Shown here one piece after another: positions 18,701-26,434 of a stretch of DNA of 64,000 nucleotides. A program made the translations under genes and the position numbers. Where the stretch lies: positions 1-64,000 of the forward strand of contig NZ_JAJNKA010000013.1 in assembly GCF_021533215.1 (NCBI RefSeq). The letters run 5' to 3'. Position 1 is the first letter of the stretch. Each line of letters starts with the position of its first letter. The stretch is from Portibacter lacus (GTDB lineage: Bacteria; Bacteroidota; Bacteroidia; Chitinophagales; Saprospiraceae). Below the pieces are notes generated by a model. That model did not search any database. It was not told the origin of the DNA and saw nothing but the letters and a program-made list of their open reading frames with translations.

Positions 18701-19935
18701 TATACTACTTTTATGGCGATTCTGTGACAGGCGTTGTTTAAGTAACCCTTTGGATTCCATCCCGGTAGGATAATGGGCTGCCTTTCACCATCTGCATCTT
18801 CAGCTCGTGCCCATACTTCGTAGTATCCTTTTTCTGGGAATTTGATAGATGCATTGAATGTCTGCCATGCAAACTTATTAGATCCATCTTCGAGTGTACA
18901 TGATTGCCAATTTTCACCGAAATCGATCGAATATTCTACTTTTTGAATACGGTCAGCAGAGGTCCAGGCTTTTCCGCTGATAGGAAGTTGATCGCTTAAC
19001 TGGATGGTAGCTCCAGATTTCGGATAAGTGATTAGCGATTTTACAGGCATTTTTTCAATAATGCACATGTCTTTATCTTCCACTTTTGCTCCAGGAGCAA
19101 CTGGTTTGCAAGGAACTCTATACGACTGTCCGCCCATTTTTGGGCCATCGTGGACTTGATCGCGAACAACGATTTTAGTTAGCCACTTTCCAGAACAAGA
19201 TGCTGGAACACCGCCGAAAACTAGCCTAACCGGAAAACCATTCATTAACGGAAGTGCTTCTCCATTCATTTGCCATGCAATTAGACTTTCTGATTCCATT
19301 GCTTTATCGATTGGTACACCTCTCGAAATTGGAATTTTATTCGCATCTCCAGAAAGGTGTTTGTCATTCCCATAGTAACCGATGTAGACCGCATTAGACT
19401 TAACGCCTACATCTTTTAATACATCGGCAAGACGCACACCAGTCCATGCCGCACATCCGACAGCACCAGTCGACCATTGATTTCCTTTAGCAGGTGGGTT
19501 AAATTCACTTCTGCCATTCCCACCACATTCAAGTGTTAGGTTGTAGGTATGATGTTCAAATTTTGTCTGTAATTCTTTTAAAGTGTAAGTTTTGCTTGCT
19601 TCAGCAGACTCACCTGCAATGGTAATTGTCCATTCTTCTATGTCAATGTTTTCTGGCGGAATCCCGTTATTTCTAACAAAAAACAATTCGTTAGGCGTAA
19701 GTGCGTCATTGAGCAAATGTGCAGGCGTTTCAGCGTTAACAGGTCGATCATTAAGAACAGTAAGAAACGGACTTTTGCCGATAATGTCTGCAGGAATGGA
19801 ACCATCTATGAGGCCTACTGGAGTTAATCTATCTGGAAAATTAGAGGCATATATAATTGGTAATCCTACTGCTGATGCTAAAGACACCATCATGGATGAT
19901 TTTAAAAAATCTCGTCTATTCGTTTTTAATTTCAT
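18700..19935 (-). CDS. Periplasmic molybdopterin sulfite oxidase / sulfite dehydrogenase subunit
   Basis: The 411-residue product starts with a twin-arginine signal (NRRDFLKSSMMVSLA), which means export of a folded cofactor protein. The molybdopterin domain has the invariant cysteine in LTLECGGNGR (C137, molybdenum ligand), AAWTGVRLADVLKDVGV, and the GKWLTKIVV segment. The C-terminal 120 residues form the Ig-like dimerisation domain (KSLITYPKSGATIQLSDQLP, GKAWTSADRIQKVEYSIDFG, DADGERQPIILPGWNPKGY). It would oxidise sulfite to sulfate and pass electrons to the cytochrome encoded next. The gene overlaps the upstream desaturase-like gene by 20 bases. Confidence 0.9.
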   Translation of the reverse strand: MKLKTNRRDFLKSSMMVSLASAVGLPIIYASNFPDRLTPVGLIDGSIPADIIGKSPFLTVLNDRPVNAETPAHLLNDALTPNELFFVRNNGIPPENIDIEEWTITIAGESAEASKTYTLKELQTKFEHHTYNLTLECGGNGRSEFNPPAKGNQWSTGAVGCAAWTGVRLADVLKDVGVKSNAVYIGYYGNDKHLSGDANKIPISRGVPIDKAMESESLIAWQMNGEALPLMNGFPVRLVFGGVPASCSGKWLTKIVVRDQVHDGPKMGGQSYRVPCKPVAPGAKVEDKDMCIIEKMPVKSLITYPKSGATIQLSDQLPISGKAWTSADRIQKVEYSIDFGENWQSCTLEDGSNKFAWQTFNASIKFPEKGYYEVWARAEDADGERQPIILPGWNPKGYLNNACHRIAIKVV

Positions 19936-20968
19936 CGTGTTTCTTCTTTTTTGGTTTTAATCCAATTAAGTTTTGATTGATAAAGTGGTGTGGGAACTTT
20001 TCTATTCCTGGAAAGCCCAATTTAATATCTCTTCCCTTGAATGGAATATGAGCAGTTCCGAAAATGTAATCCCATAAAGATAAAGTTATTCCAAAATTCA
20101 CACCATATCTCTTGTCTTCTGGTAAATCATAGCTATGATGCCAAATATGCATTTCAGGACTATTAAAAATGTACTTCATAACAGGCCCTAAAAGTATCGC
20201 CCCGATTGCTGTAGAACCTGCAATAACCATTACTGAACCAAGCAATCCATCTTGAACTAAAATATTGACATCTAATAACCCTTGCGAAACAACGATCCCG
20301 ATTAACAATCCTACAATTCCGCCTGTAACTTGACCTTTCACTGAGATATTAGAATGATTATAATGACCCCAAGCTAATGTAAAAATGTGAATAATAAAAA
20401 AGTCATAAAGCCCAATTCCTAAGAGGGCGAGTGGAATATACTCTAAAGTTCTATAGACCACATTTTCCATCCAGTGATATCTTAAGTGAGCTGCGAAACC
20501 CATTTCTTCTACGGAATGGTGAACTTGGTGGAAATTCCATAGCCAATTCGATTTGTGCAATAGCCGATGAATCCACCATTGAACGAAGTCTCTTACGAAA
20601 AAGCCAATGATTAAAATAGACCAAAGCGGGAAGGAATTCAATGGATTATTCGCCTGTAGATTAAAACCAGTTAATGATTTTATACCATCATTAAATAAAT
20701 TCACGAAAACATCCGAAGCTGCATTATAGATGATCAAAGAAAAAAGGAAGAAATTGAAAAACATGTAGAATGCATCTAACCAGAAGTCCTTCCTGAAAAT
20801 AGCTTGATTTTTACGCCATGGAATAATAACCTCTAAGATGAAAAAGAAAAGAGATACGGCGATTAGCCAGTAAAAGTAATTTTTCCAATTCGGATTAGTG
20901 ATTTCGTTAAAGAGGTAAGAGGCGTATCCGCGATAACCTTCGATAAAAATATTAAAGTATTTATCCAT
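19916..20968 (-). CDS. Sterol desaturase / fatty acid hydroxylase superfamily membrane protein
   Basis: The 350-residue product has several hydrophobic helices and the di-iron histidine clusters of the superfamily: HRLLHK, HQVHHS, a histidine-rich HYNHS segment, and HIWHHSYD, spaced as in sterol desaturases and alkylglycerol monooxygenase-like enzymes. These are integral membrane oxygenases that hydroxylate or desaturate lipids; the substrate cannot be told. Its 3' end overlaps the sulfite oxidase gene by 20 bases, so the three genes down to the cytochrome form one transcription unit. The pairing with sulfite oxidation is unexplained. The start ATG is the first in frame ahead of the first helix. 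Confidence 0.9.
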   Translation of the reverse strand: MDKYFNIFIEGYRGYASYLFNEITNPNWKNYFYWLIAVSLFFFILEVIIPWRKNQAIFRKDFWLDAFYMFFNFFLFSLIIYNAASDVFVNLFNDGIKSLTGFNLQANNPLNSFPLWSILIIGFFVRDFVQWWIHRLLHKSNWLWNFHQVHHSVEEMGFAAHLRYHWMENVVYRTLEYIPLALLGIGLYDFFIIHIFTLAWGHYNHSNISVKGQVTGGIVGLLIGIVVSQGLLDVNILVQDGLLGSVMVIAGSTAIGAILLGPVMKYIFNSPEMHIWHHSYDLPEDKRYGVNFGITLSLWDYIFGTAHIPFKGRDIKLGFPGIEKFPHHFINQNLIGLKPKKKKHDEIKNE

Positions 20969-21179
20969 GACTCATCATTTCATATTGTCTACATTGATAA
21001 ACAAAAAGTAGACTAAATGTTTAGTAAAAATAAAACTTTATATGAAGGAATCATCATATAATTGCATTGCTTTTCAAATGATGTGCTAAAATGATAAATG
21101 ATATGCCCGGCTATCAATGGAGATCGCTTTTCAAAGCGATATATTTATAATGCAATCTTAATAATTACCAGCCCCAGCC

Positions 21180-21695
21180 CTAAGCCCTTAAGCATTTCAG
21201 CAAATACTTTTCTGAACTGCTTAATTTATCCGGATCATTATCATGCTTAGGTTTTTTCCAAGTAATCGACTGGTTAGAAATCAACTCTAGAATATTAGGG
21301 TGGATGTAGTATGACTTGCAGACTGTCGGTGTATTTCCTAATTCATCAGCAACCAGCCTAAGCAGAATATTTGTAAACTTCTTCCTGGGCGCCTCCTTTT
21401 TAATCCTTACCGCGTCAGGATACAATTCAATCGCGAGCCGAGAAGCTGCCCAAGTTCGAAAGTCTTTACTGGAAAAATCGTCTCCCATATGTTCTCTAAT
21501 CCATGCGTTGATATCTTCACTATCAATAGTCTGCCATTTCCCATCTGCGTCTTGATATCTGAACAATTCATAACCAGGTAACTCGCTGGATTTCTTGATG
21601 AGTTTGATTAAAAAAGGGTCATCAATCTCTACATGTCGTTCTTGATTACTCTTTCCTTTGTAGTTAAAGGTGACCGATTTTTTTACCTCTACTGA
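21180..21695 (-). pseudogene. 5'-truncated DNA topoisomerase IB copy
   Basis: The open frame gives the C-terminal 128 residues of a type IB topoisomerase, and similarity continues upstream in the same frame (SVEVKKSVTFNYKGK..., then ERHVEIDDPFLIKLIKKS) to an in-frame TGA at 21696-21698, beyond which nothing matches. The catalytic block FRTWAASRLAIELYPDA and the active-site tyrosine region TVCKSYYIHP are kept, but the DNA-binding N-terminal half is gone, so this cannot be a working enzyme. By hand count roughly 100 of 128 residues agree with the intact gene at 25341-26360. The high divergence suggests an old paralogue or a second acquired copy rather than a fresh duplication. Confidence 0.8.
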
Positions 21696-21956
21696 TCATA
21701 GATTTCATTTAAGTATAGATGATTATCGTCCAGCAATTTTTTATTAACCCCAGCTAAATGTAGCTTCGTATAATGTAGAGTTTACCATAATTGTGAATAT
21801 CCTTTAATAATGTTTGAAATTTTGGAAAACGTGGATCGATTTATCAATATAGAAACAGACTAGTACTGTCTAACGATTGAGTGAAACGTCAGAAAATACC
21901 ATTTGATTTTCAAACAAATCGACCTCAAGAACAACCTAAAAATGAATTTTGAATAA

Positions 21957-22145
21957 ATGGTGCAAAGAAATTTATTATTTGTCAGAAGAGGATTTGTTTA
22001 TAGAAATATTGAATTAAAAGAATACTATGAAAATTTAGAATGGTTTATTCCTAATAAGAATTACTTACCAACTATTGAAACCCTTTTGAAGAAAAAAAAA
22101 GATTTGAAAGTTATAAATTTAAGTTTTTTTTATTCATGTGCATAG
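21957..22145 (+). CDS. Small YARHG-like domain protein or remnant
   Basis: The 62-residue reading contains RNLLFVRRGFVYRNIELKEY followed by YENLEWFIPNKNY, which fits the pattern of the YARHG domain (RNxxxARxGYxFxxxxLxxYF..xWYxPN), normally found in extracytoplasmic proteins. There is no signal peptide, a stop codon lies directly before the ATG, and the C-terminal 20 residues are low-complexity, so this is probably a fragment of a larger gene rather than a complete one. It lies 58 bases upstream of the phosphodiester glycosidase-like gene. Confidence 0.4.
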   Translation: MVQRNLLFVRRGFVYRNIELKEYYENLEWFIPNKNYLPTIETLLKKKKDLKVINLSFFYSCA

Positions 22146-22203
22146 AGCAAAACAGCCTTCAGGTTGCTATAACATGAATTAATTCACCGTTTAGTAATAA
22201 GAT

Positions 22204-23139
22204 ATGAAAAAGAAGAAAAAAATATTTTTTTTAATAAGTTTATCAGGCATTCTTGCTCTTTTTTACCTATTCAACTTAAAAAGTAATATTCATTTTGTAT
22301 TTGATAATAATGGACAGGCATATAATTACAAAATTGAAAATCAGAAAGTTTTATTGAATTCATCAGATGTATTAATAAGAGAAATAAATTTAAGAAGACG
22401 AAATTCCAGTATCACTAAACGTATTGTCAATAAAATATCAAGACCAAAGTTGTATTATATAGAGTTTAAAGAAAATAAAAACAACTTTAGTGTAGCCTAT
22501 TATAAGAATGGTAGCACAGCTAAATCTAACGTAAGGGACGAAGCCATGTTCTCAATAAACAGCTCTTTCTACGACTTAAATTTTGACCCAAACGGATTGA
22601 TAACAGTAAAGGGTGAAGAATATGGAATACCTTCAAAATCTTCCGGTCATTTTAAAGTAATAAACGGCAGAGCCAAAGCAGGCCCAACAAGTATCTTTGA
22701 CCAAAGTAAGTCAGTTGATTATAGTTGTCAAAGCCACCCATCTGTAATGAAGAATGGTGTGGTGTGGGATTACATTCTAAATGAATCAAAAAACGAAACC
22801 TATTGGAAATCTAAAACTTACCGCAGTTTGGTTGGTCAACATTCAAATGGAAATTTGTGTTTCCTGATTTCTGGTAATGGTGGCCTTTTAAGTATTAAAG
22901 AGATAACTTTAATAGGAAAAAGTAACAATATTTTAACAGCGACTTGTTTAGATGCAGGTGCTGCGCTTCAATATGCCTTTAGAAATAATGACTATGGGCT
23001 TTCATTTTCAAGCCTGAATAACAAGCTTTCTCTTGGAATTAATATTGATAAATTATTTAGTAGGCTATTTGGAAAACGATTTTATAATGAATCTCCAGCA
23101 TTTATAAATTACAAAAGAAATTCTATCGCAAATAATTGA
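22204..23139 (+). CDS. Phosphodiester glycosidase-like (NAGPA/DUF2233) secreted protein
   Basis: The 311-residue product has a lysine-rich start and one N-terminal hydrophobic segment (about 7-24; signal anchor). The rest follows the NAGPA-domain plan: INSSFYDLNFDPNGLITVKG, a short SGHFKVINGRAKAG block, SHPSVMKNGVVW, and near the end RSLVGQHSNGNLCFLISGNG and CLDAGAALQYAF, where most members have a LDGGxS motif. Domain members cleave or bind glycosyl phosphodiesters in the cell envelope. Here the usual GGGxS becomes DAGAAL, so catalysis should not be assumed. It sits in an AT-rich plus-strand stretch of orphan genes. The start follows the only plausible signal sequence. Confidence 0.75.
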   Translation: MKKKKKIFFLISLSGILALFYLFNLKSNIHFVFDNNGQAYNYKIENQKVLLNSSDVLIREINLRRRNSSITKRIVNKISRPKLYYIEFKENKNNFSVAYYKNGSTAKSNVRDEAMFSINSSFYDLNFDPNGLITVKGEEYGIPSKSSGHFKVINGRAKAGPTSIFDQSKSVDYSCQSHPSVMKNGVVWDYILNESKNETYWKSKTYRSLVGQHSNGNLCFLISGNGGLLSIKEITLIGKSNNILTATCLDAGAALQYAFRNNDYGLSFSSLNNKLSLGINIDKLFSRLFGKRFYNESPAFINYKRNSIANN

Positions 23140-23407
23140 TGATGATGATAATGATGATTACCTGAGCTAGATTGTAAAATTTGGAGAGCATATTCTGGTA
23201 AAACCGACTCACACTCATCTGCATAACTAATTGGTTACTCATGGCAATATATGCCCCAGATAGCTGCAAAACAATCCAGATCATTCTGCATGCGGCATAT
23301 TGAAAGTTAAAGTCTTTCTATAGTTCACTGTTTAGACTTAATTTTTTACTTTTATATGAAGGCGTTTGAGCTTATTACATTGCTTTCATGAATACAAAAA
23401 AACACAG

Positions 23408-24052
23408 ATGAAATACATAAGAAGACCAATAATAATTATCCCAATAATAACTTTACTTCTTCTAGGTGGGATAATATTCATGCTTTTCGAAAATGAGTCA
23501 GTGGGTTTTATTTTATTAGCGGTATCAATAGGCTTAATGGTGATTTCATTCATAGAGGCACTCATTTCAAAAAAATGGTTGAAGGGGGTTTTATATTTTA
23601 TTTGCTACTCATTTCTACTGGTACTCACTTGGCTGATTTTTTTTGCTGTTGCAATGTTTATAGGTACAACTACTCCATCAAATGCTACAGTTGAATTTTA
23701 TAATAAAAAACTAAACTATCATATTGCTTCGGATCAACCCATTCAACTTGATGCACCTTGTAAACAAGAGCAATATTATGAATCTTTTACAGGAGATCTG
23801 GATGCTACTTGCATATTTGAATTAAGTAATGCCGACTATGCATTATTGACTTCTCGAATTAAGGCAAATAAATCATTCAAAAAATTGAACCTCAAGAATT
23901 TTGAGCATCAAATTGGCTTAAATAAACTTGAATGTTCTAAGAGAATTACATTTAAAAACAGTGGATACCAATCAAATAACGATGGAAATTATGCTAGTAT
24001 CATATTCGCTTCTGACAATAAATATTGCCTATTTAACATTAGTTACTTCTGA
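23408..24052 (+). CDS. Orphan membrane protein, four N-terminal helices
   Basis: From the ATG at 23408 the product is 214 residues: MKYIRRPIIIIPIITLLLL opens the first of four hydrophobic segments (to about residue 85), followed by a soluble C-terminal part of 125 residues containing three cysteines. I do not recognise a family. A reading from an upstream codon at 23366 adds 14 polar residues ahead of the helix and is less likely. The gene lies on the plus strand between the NAGPA-like gene and two other orphan membrane genes, all AT-rich. Confidence 0.55.
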   Translation: MKYIRRPIIIIPIITLLLLGGIIFMLFENESVGFILLAVSIGLMVISFIEALISKKWLKGVLYFICYSFLLVLTWLIFFAVAMFIGTTTPSNATVEFYNKKLNYHIASDQPIQLDAPCKQEQYYESFTGDLDATCIFELSNADYALLTSRIKANKSFKKLNLKNFEHQIGLNKLECSKRITFKNSGYQSNNDGNYASIIFASDNKYCLFNISYF

Positions 24053-24117
24053 CAAAACCTGACAATGATTTCAATATTTATTTCATCATATAGATCAGAG
24101 AAGTTAAATTAGCTAGA

Positions 24118-24549
24118 ATGGTACAAAATTTCAAATACTTATGCATTCTTTTAGCACCATTTATATTGATGGTTATAATAAATGAAACATCTAGGCTTTT
24201 CATTAAAGATAAACCATTTAAATATCAAAGAATCATTGCCATGAATTCTGGAAATTATGATAGCGAAATTTGTACATGGGCTTGTCATAATTCAACAACT
24301 AACCATTGCATCCCAAAACATACAAGAATTATAAAAGAAGGTTTCCCTTTCTATGATCAGATAAATGATTTTTATTGGGGAATTATAAACTTTAATTCAA
24401 AAAAAGTAAAAGGTAAAAAAGTATCAAACCCAAGATATTATGCTGCAATGAATATTGTTTTCTTAGTAGTATTATGGCCTCTGGCAATGTTCTTTTTACT
24501 TGTGAATTATTTGAAACTAAGGGCGAAATTTAAAACACTAAGTTCATGA
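24118..24549 (+). CDS. Orphan two-helix membrane protein with cysteine/histidine loop
   Basis: The 143-residue product has a hydrophobic segment near each end (about 6-26 and 108-128). Between them, about 80 residues carry a Cys/His-containing stretch (CTWACHNSTTNHCIP, about residues 52-66) that would face one side of the membrane and could bind metal or form disulfides. No family is recognised. Its stop overlaps the next start by four bases (ATGA), so it is translationally coupled to the 67-residue gene. Confidence 0.5.
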   Translation: MVQNFKYLCILLAPFILMVIINETSRLFIKDKPFKYQRIIAMNSGNYDSEICTWACHNSTTNHCIPKHTRIIKEGFPFYDQINDFYWGIINFNSKKVKGKKVSNPRYYAAMNIVFLVVLWPLAMFFLLVNYLKLRAKFKTLSS

Positions 24550-24749
24550 AATACATCGAATACATTGCTGGGAATATTTATGCGTATTGCACTGATTTTG
24601 TAATTAATTTAGCAAATCTTGTACAGCTATCTTACTATGAAATTAATGCTTTGATATTTTGTATGATTTGGCCGATATTATCACTATTGCTAATCACACT
24701 TAATATTTATCAATTCATTCTGAATTTTAAAGCGCGGAAAACATCATGA
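24546..24749 (+). CDS. Orphan 67-residue membrane protein
   Basis: The product is mostly hydrophobic with two likely helices (about 10-30 and 35-58) and a short basic tail (FKARKTS). It overlaps the preceding gene by four bases, which supports its reality despite its size. No homologue is recognised. The two might form a small membrane complex. Confidence 0.45.
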   Translation: MKYIEYIAGNIYAYCTDFVINLANLVQLSYYEINALIFCMIWPILSLLLITLNIYQFILNFKARKTS

Positions 24750-24798
24750 ATTTGCAGATATCTTAATATTGGCTTAAGAAATAATATAAGAAAAGAGA

Positions 24799-25103
24799 TT
24801 AACTAGTAAATGCCCGTGAGCAATATAGACGGTCGGGATTCTCATTGTAAAACACCAAAGATAAATACTCCTGAGGTGACTTGCAGGGTGAAAACCATCG
24901 AAAGTTCACTTTCAGCTTTTGATAGCTATGTCTATCTTCACCATTTACAGTATACCATTTCTTCCAGTAAAAATATGTGTCTGATAAAACACCATACTTG
25001 GCCAAAGTCGTTTTACTCTCATTGACTTAGCTTTATTAATAATATTCAGCTTTACTACTTTGCTGAACTTTTTCGTGCCTTTCTTAGTGATTTTCATTTG
25101 CAT
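24799..25103 (-). pseudogene. Possible frameshifted DNA-binding (transposase-like) remnant
   Basis: On the minus strand an ATG at 25103 opens MQMKITKKGTKKFSKVVKLN, and a neighbouring frame continues with ESKTTLAKYGVLSDTYFYWK and the rest of a 68-codon reading to 24799. Joined by a one-base shift near 25025 the two give a basic N-terminus followed by a helix-turn-helix-like segment (LAKYGV..YFYWKKWY), as in transposase N-termini. The shift and the absence of a catalytic part suggest decay. This identification is tentative. Confidence 0.3.
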
Positions 25104-25130
25104 GTTTACAAATAATATTTCAATTACTAT

Positions 25131-25304
25131 ATGGCTTTATTGGGGCTGTTTCACGGAAATTTAAAAGCTGTGATCGTTAAGGTTTCGCAGGAACAACACG
25201 AAATAATTGACGCCCAGCAATCTGAAATTTTGCGATTAACAAAATTATTGAATGCAAAGGTTGAGTCTCAAATTGATATGAAATCGGAAGTCGCCGAAAA
25301 TTAA
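25131..25304 (+). CDS. Short coiled-coil ORF, unknown
   Basis: An ATG at 25131 opens 57 codons ending at TAA 25302-25304. The product begins MALLGLFHGNLKAVIVKVSQ and continues with a heptad-like stretch rich in Q, E, L and I (HEIIDAQQSEILRLTKLL), compatible with a short coiled coil. No neighbour supports it and no ribosome binding site is clear, so it may be chance or a fragment. Confidence 0.25.
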   Translation: MALLGLFHGNLKAVIVKVSQEQHEIIDAQQSEILRLTKLLNAKVESQIDMKSEVAEN

Positions 25305-25340
25305 AGAGTTTCTGAAAAAGGGAAATTTACAGCCGGATAT

Positions 25341-26360
25341 TTAGGATTTTAAGCACTTTAATAAATACTTTTCTGATGAGGATAATTTCATAGGATCATC
25401 ATTATTGTTGGAATTCGTCCAGGTAATCGATTTGGATGAAATTAAATCAAGAATGCTTGGATGAATGTAGTAGGATCTGCAGACAGTTGGAGTATTTCCT
25501 AATTCGTCAGCAACAAGTCTAAGTAGGATATTGGTAAATTTTTTCCTCGGAGCTTCCTTTTTTACACGCATTGCATCTGGGTATAGTTCGATGGCTAGTC
25601 GAGAAGCTACCCAAGTTCTAAAATCTTTGCTGGAAAAATCCTCTCCCATATGTTCTCTTATCCATTGATTGATCTCGTCACTATCTACAGATTGCCATTT
25701 GTCATTTTTATCCTGGTATCTAAACAATTCATAACCAGGTAATTCACTAGATTTTTTAATAAGTTTGATTAAAAATGGATCGTCAATTTCGACATGACGC
25801 TCTTGCTTGCTTTTTCCTTTATAGTCGAATGAAACCGATCTCTTTTCAATATTAATGTGTTTTCTGCGTAAGGTAGTCAGTCCATAGGTGCCGTTCCGAT
25901 CTGCATATTGTTTGTTCCCAATTCGGACACCAGTTTCATCGAGAATCATAACCACCAATGCAGTTATTTTTTCTCTGCTCCATTCTTTGGATTGGATATG
26001 TTTAGCATTTGCTTTTCTGATCTTTGGTAATTCTTTCCCAAAAGACAGCATCTTCTTGAATTTTTCTTCTTGACGGTATTGCTCGTACTTAGAATGGTAG
26101 ATGTATTGTTTTCTTCCCTTTGCATCTCTACCAGTTGCCTGAATGTGTCCATCTGGCCATTTGCAAATAGAAACATCAGACCACATCGGAGGAATGATCA
26201 GTTTCTTAAACCTTCGTAGCAGTTTTTTATCAGTGATTTGCTTTTCTTCCTCATCGAAATAACGATAGCTTTTTCTATATTTCTTTTTGCTAATGCAGAG
26301 GCTGTCATCGTCGACTTTTTTGATGTCAATGTTCATGAGCGGAGAGTTTGTTAACTCCAT
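25341..26360 (-). CDS. DNA topoisomerase IB (poxvirus-like)
   Basis: The 339-residue product is a complete bacterial type IB enzyme of the poxvirus-like group. Residues about 25-110 form the N-terminal DNA-binding part (PPMWSDVSICKWPDGHIQAT, GRDAKGRKQYIYH). The catalytic part carries ETGVRIGNKQYADRNGTYGL (first arginine), KGKSKQERHVEIDD (lysine), FRTWVASRLA (second arginine) and the nucleophilic tyrosine in TVCRSYYIHP. It relaxes supercoils through a 3'-phosphotyrosine intermediate. A second, truncated copy lies at 21180-21695 on the same strand. It is separated from the next minus-strand gene upstream by 74 bases. Confidence 0.93.
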   Translation of the reverse strand: MELTNSPLMNIDIKKVDDDSLCISKKKYRKSYRYFDEEEKQITDKKLLRRFKKLIIPPMWSDVSICKWPDGHIQATGRDAKGRKQYIYHSKYEQYRQEEKFKKMLSFGKELPKIRKANAKHIQSKEWSREKITALVVMILDETGVRIGNKQYADRNGTYGLTTLRRKHINIEKRSVSFDYKGKSKQERHVEIDDPFLIKLIKKSSELPGYELFRYQDKNDKWQSVDSDEINQWIREHMGEDFSSKDFRTWVASRLAIELYPDAMRVKKEAPRKKFTNILLRLVADELGNTPTVCRSYYIHPSILDLISSKSITWTNSNNNDDPMKLSSSEKYLLKCLKS

Positions 26361-26434
26361 AACATCGAAATTAATAATATTGATCGATGCAGAAATAAAA
26401 TAGATTTTATTAAAGTATTATATATAAAAACCTC

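Noticed and set aside
21124-21140. Hairpin atcgctttTCaaagcgat as terminator
   Set aside because: The stem is only eight base pairs with a two-base loop and lacks a T run on either strand.
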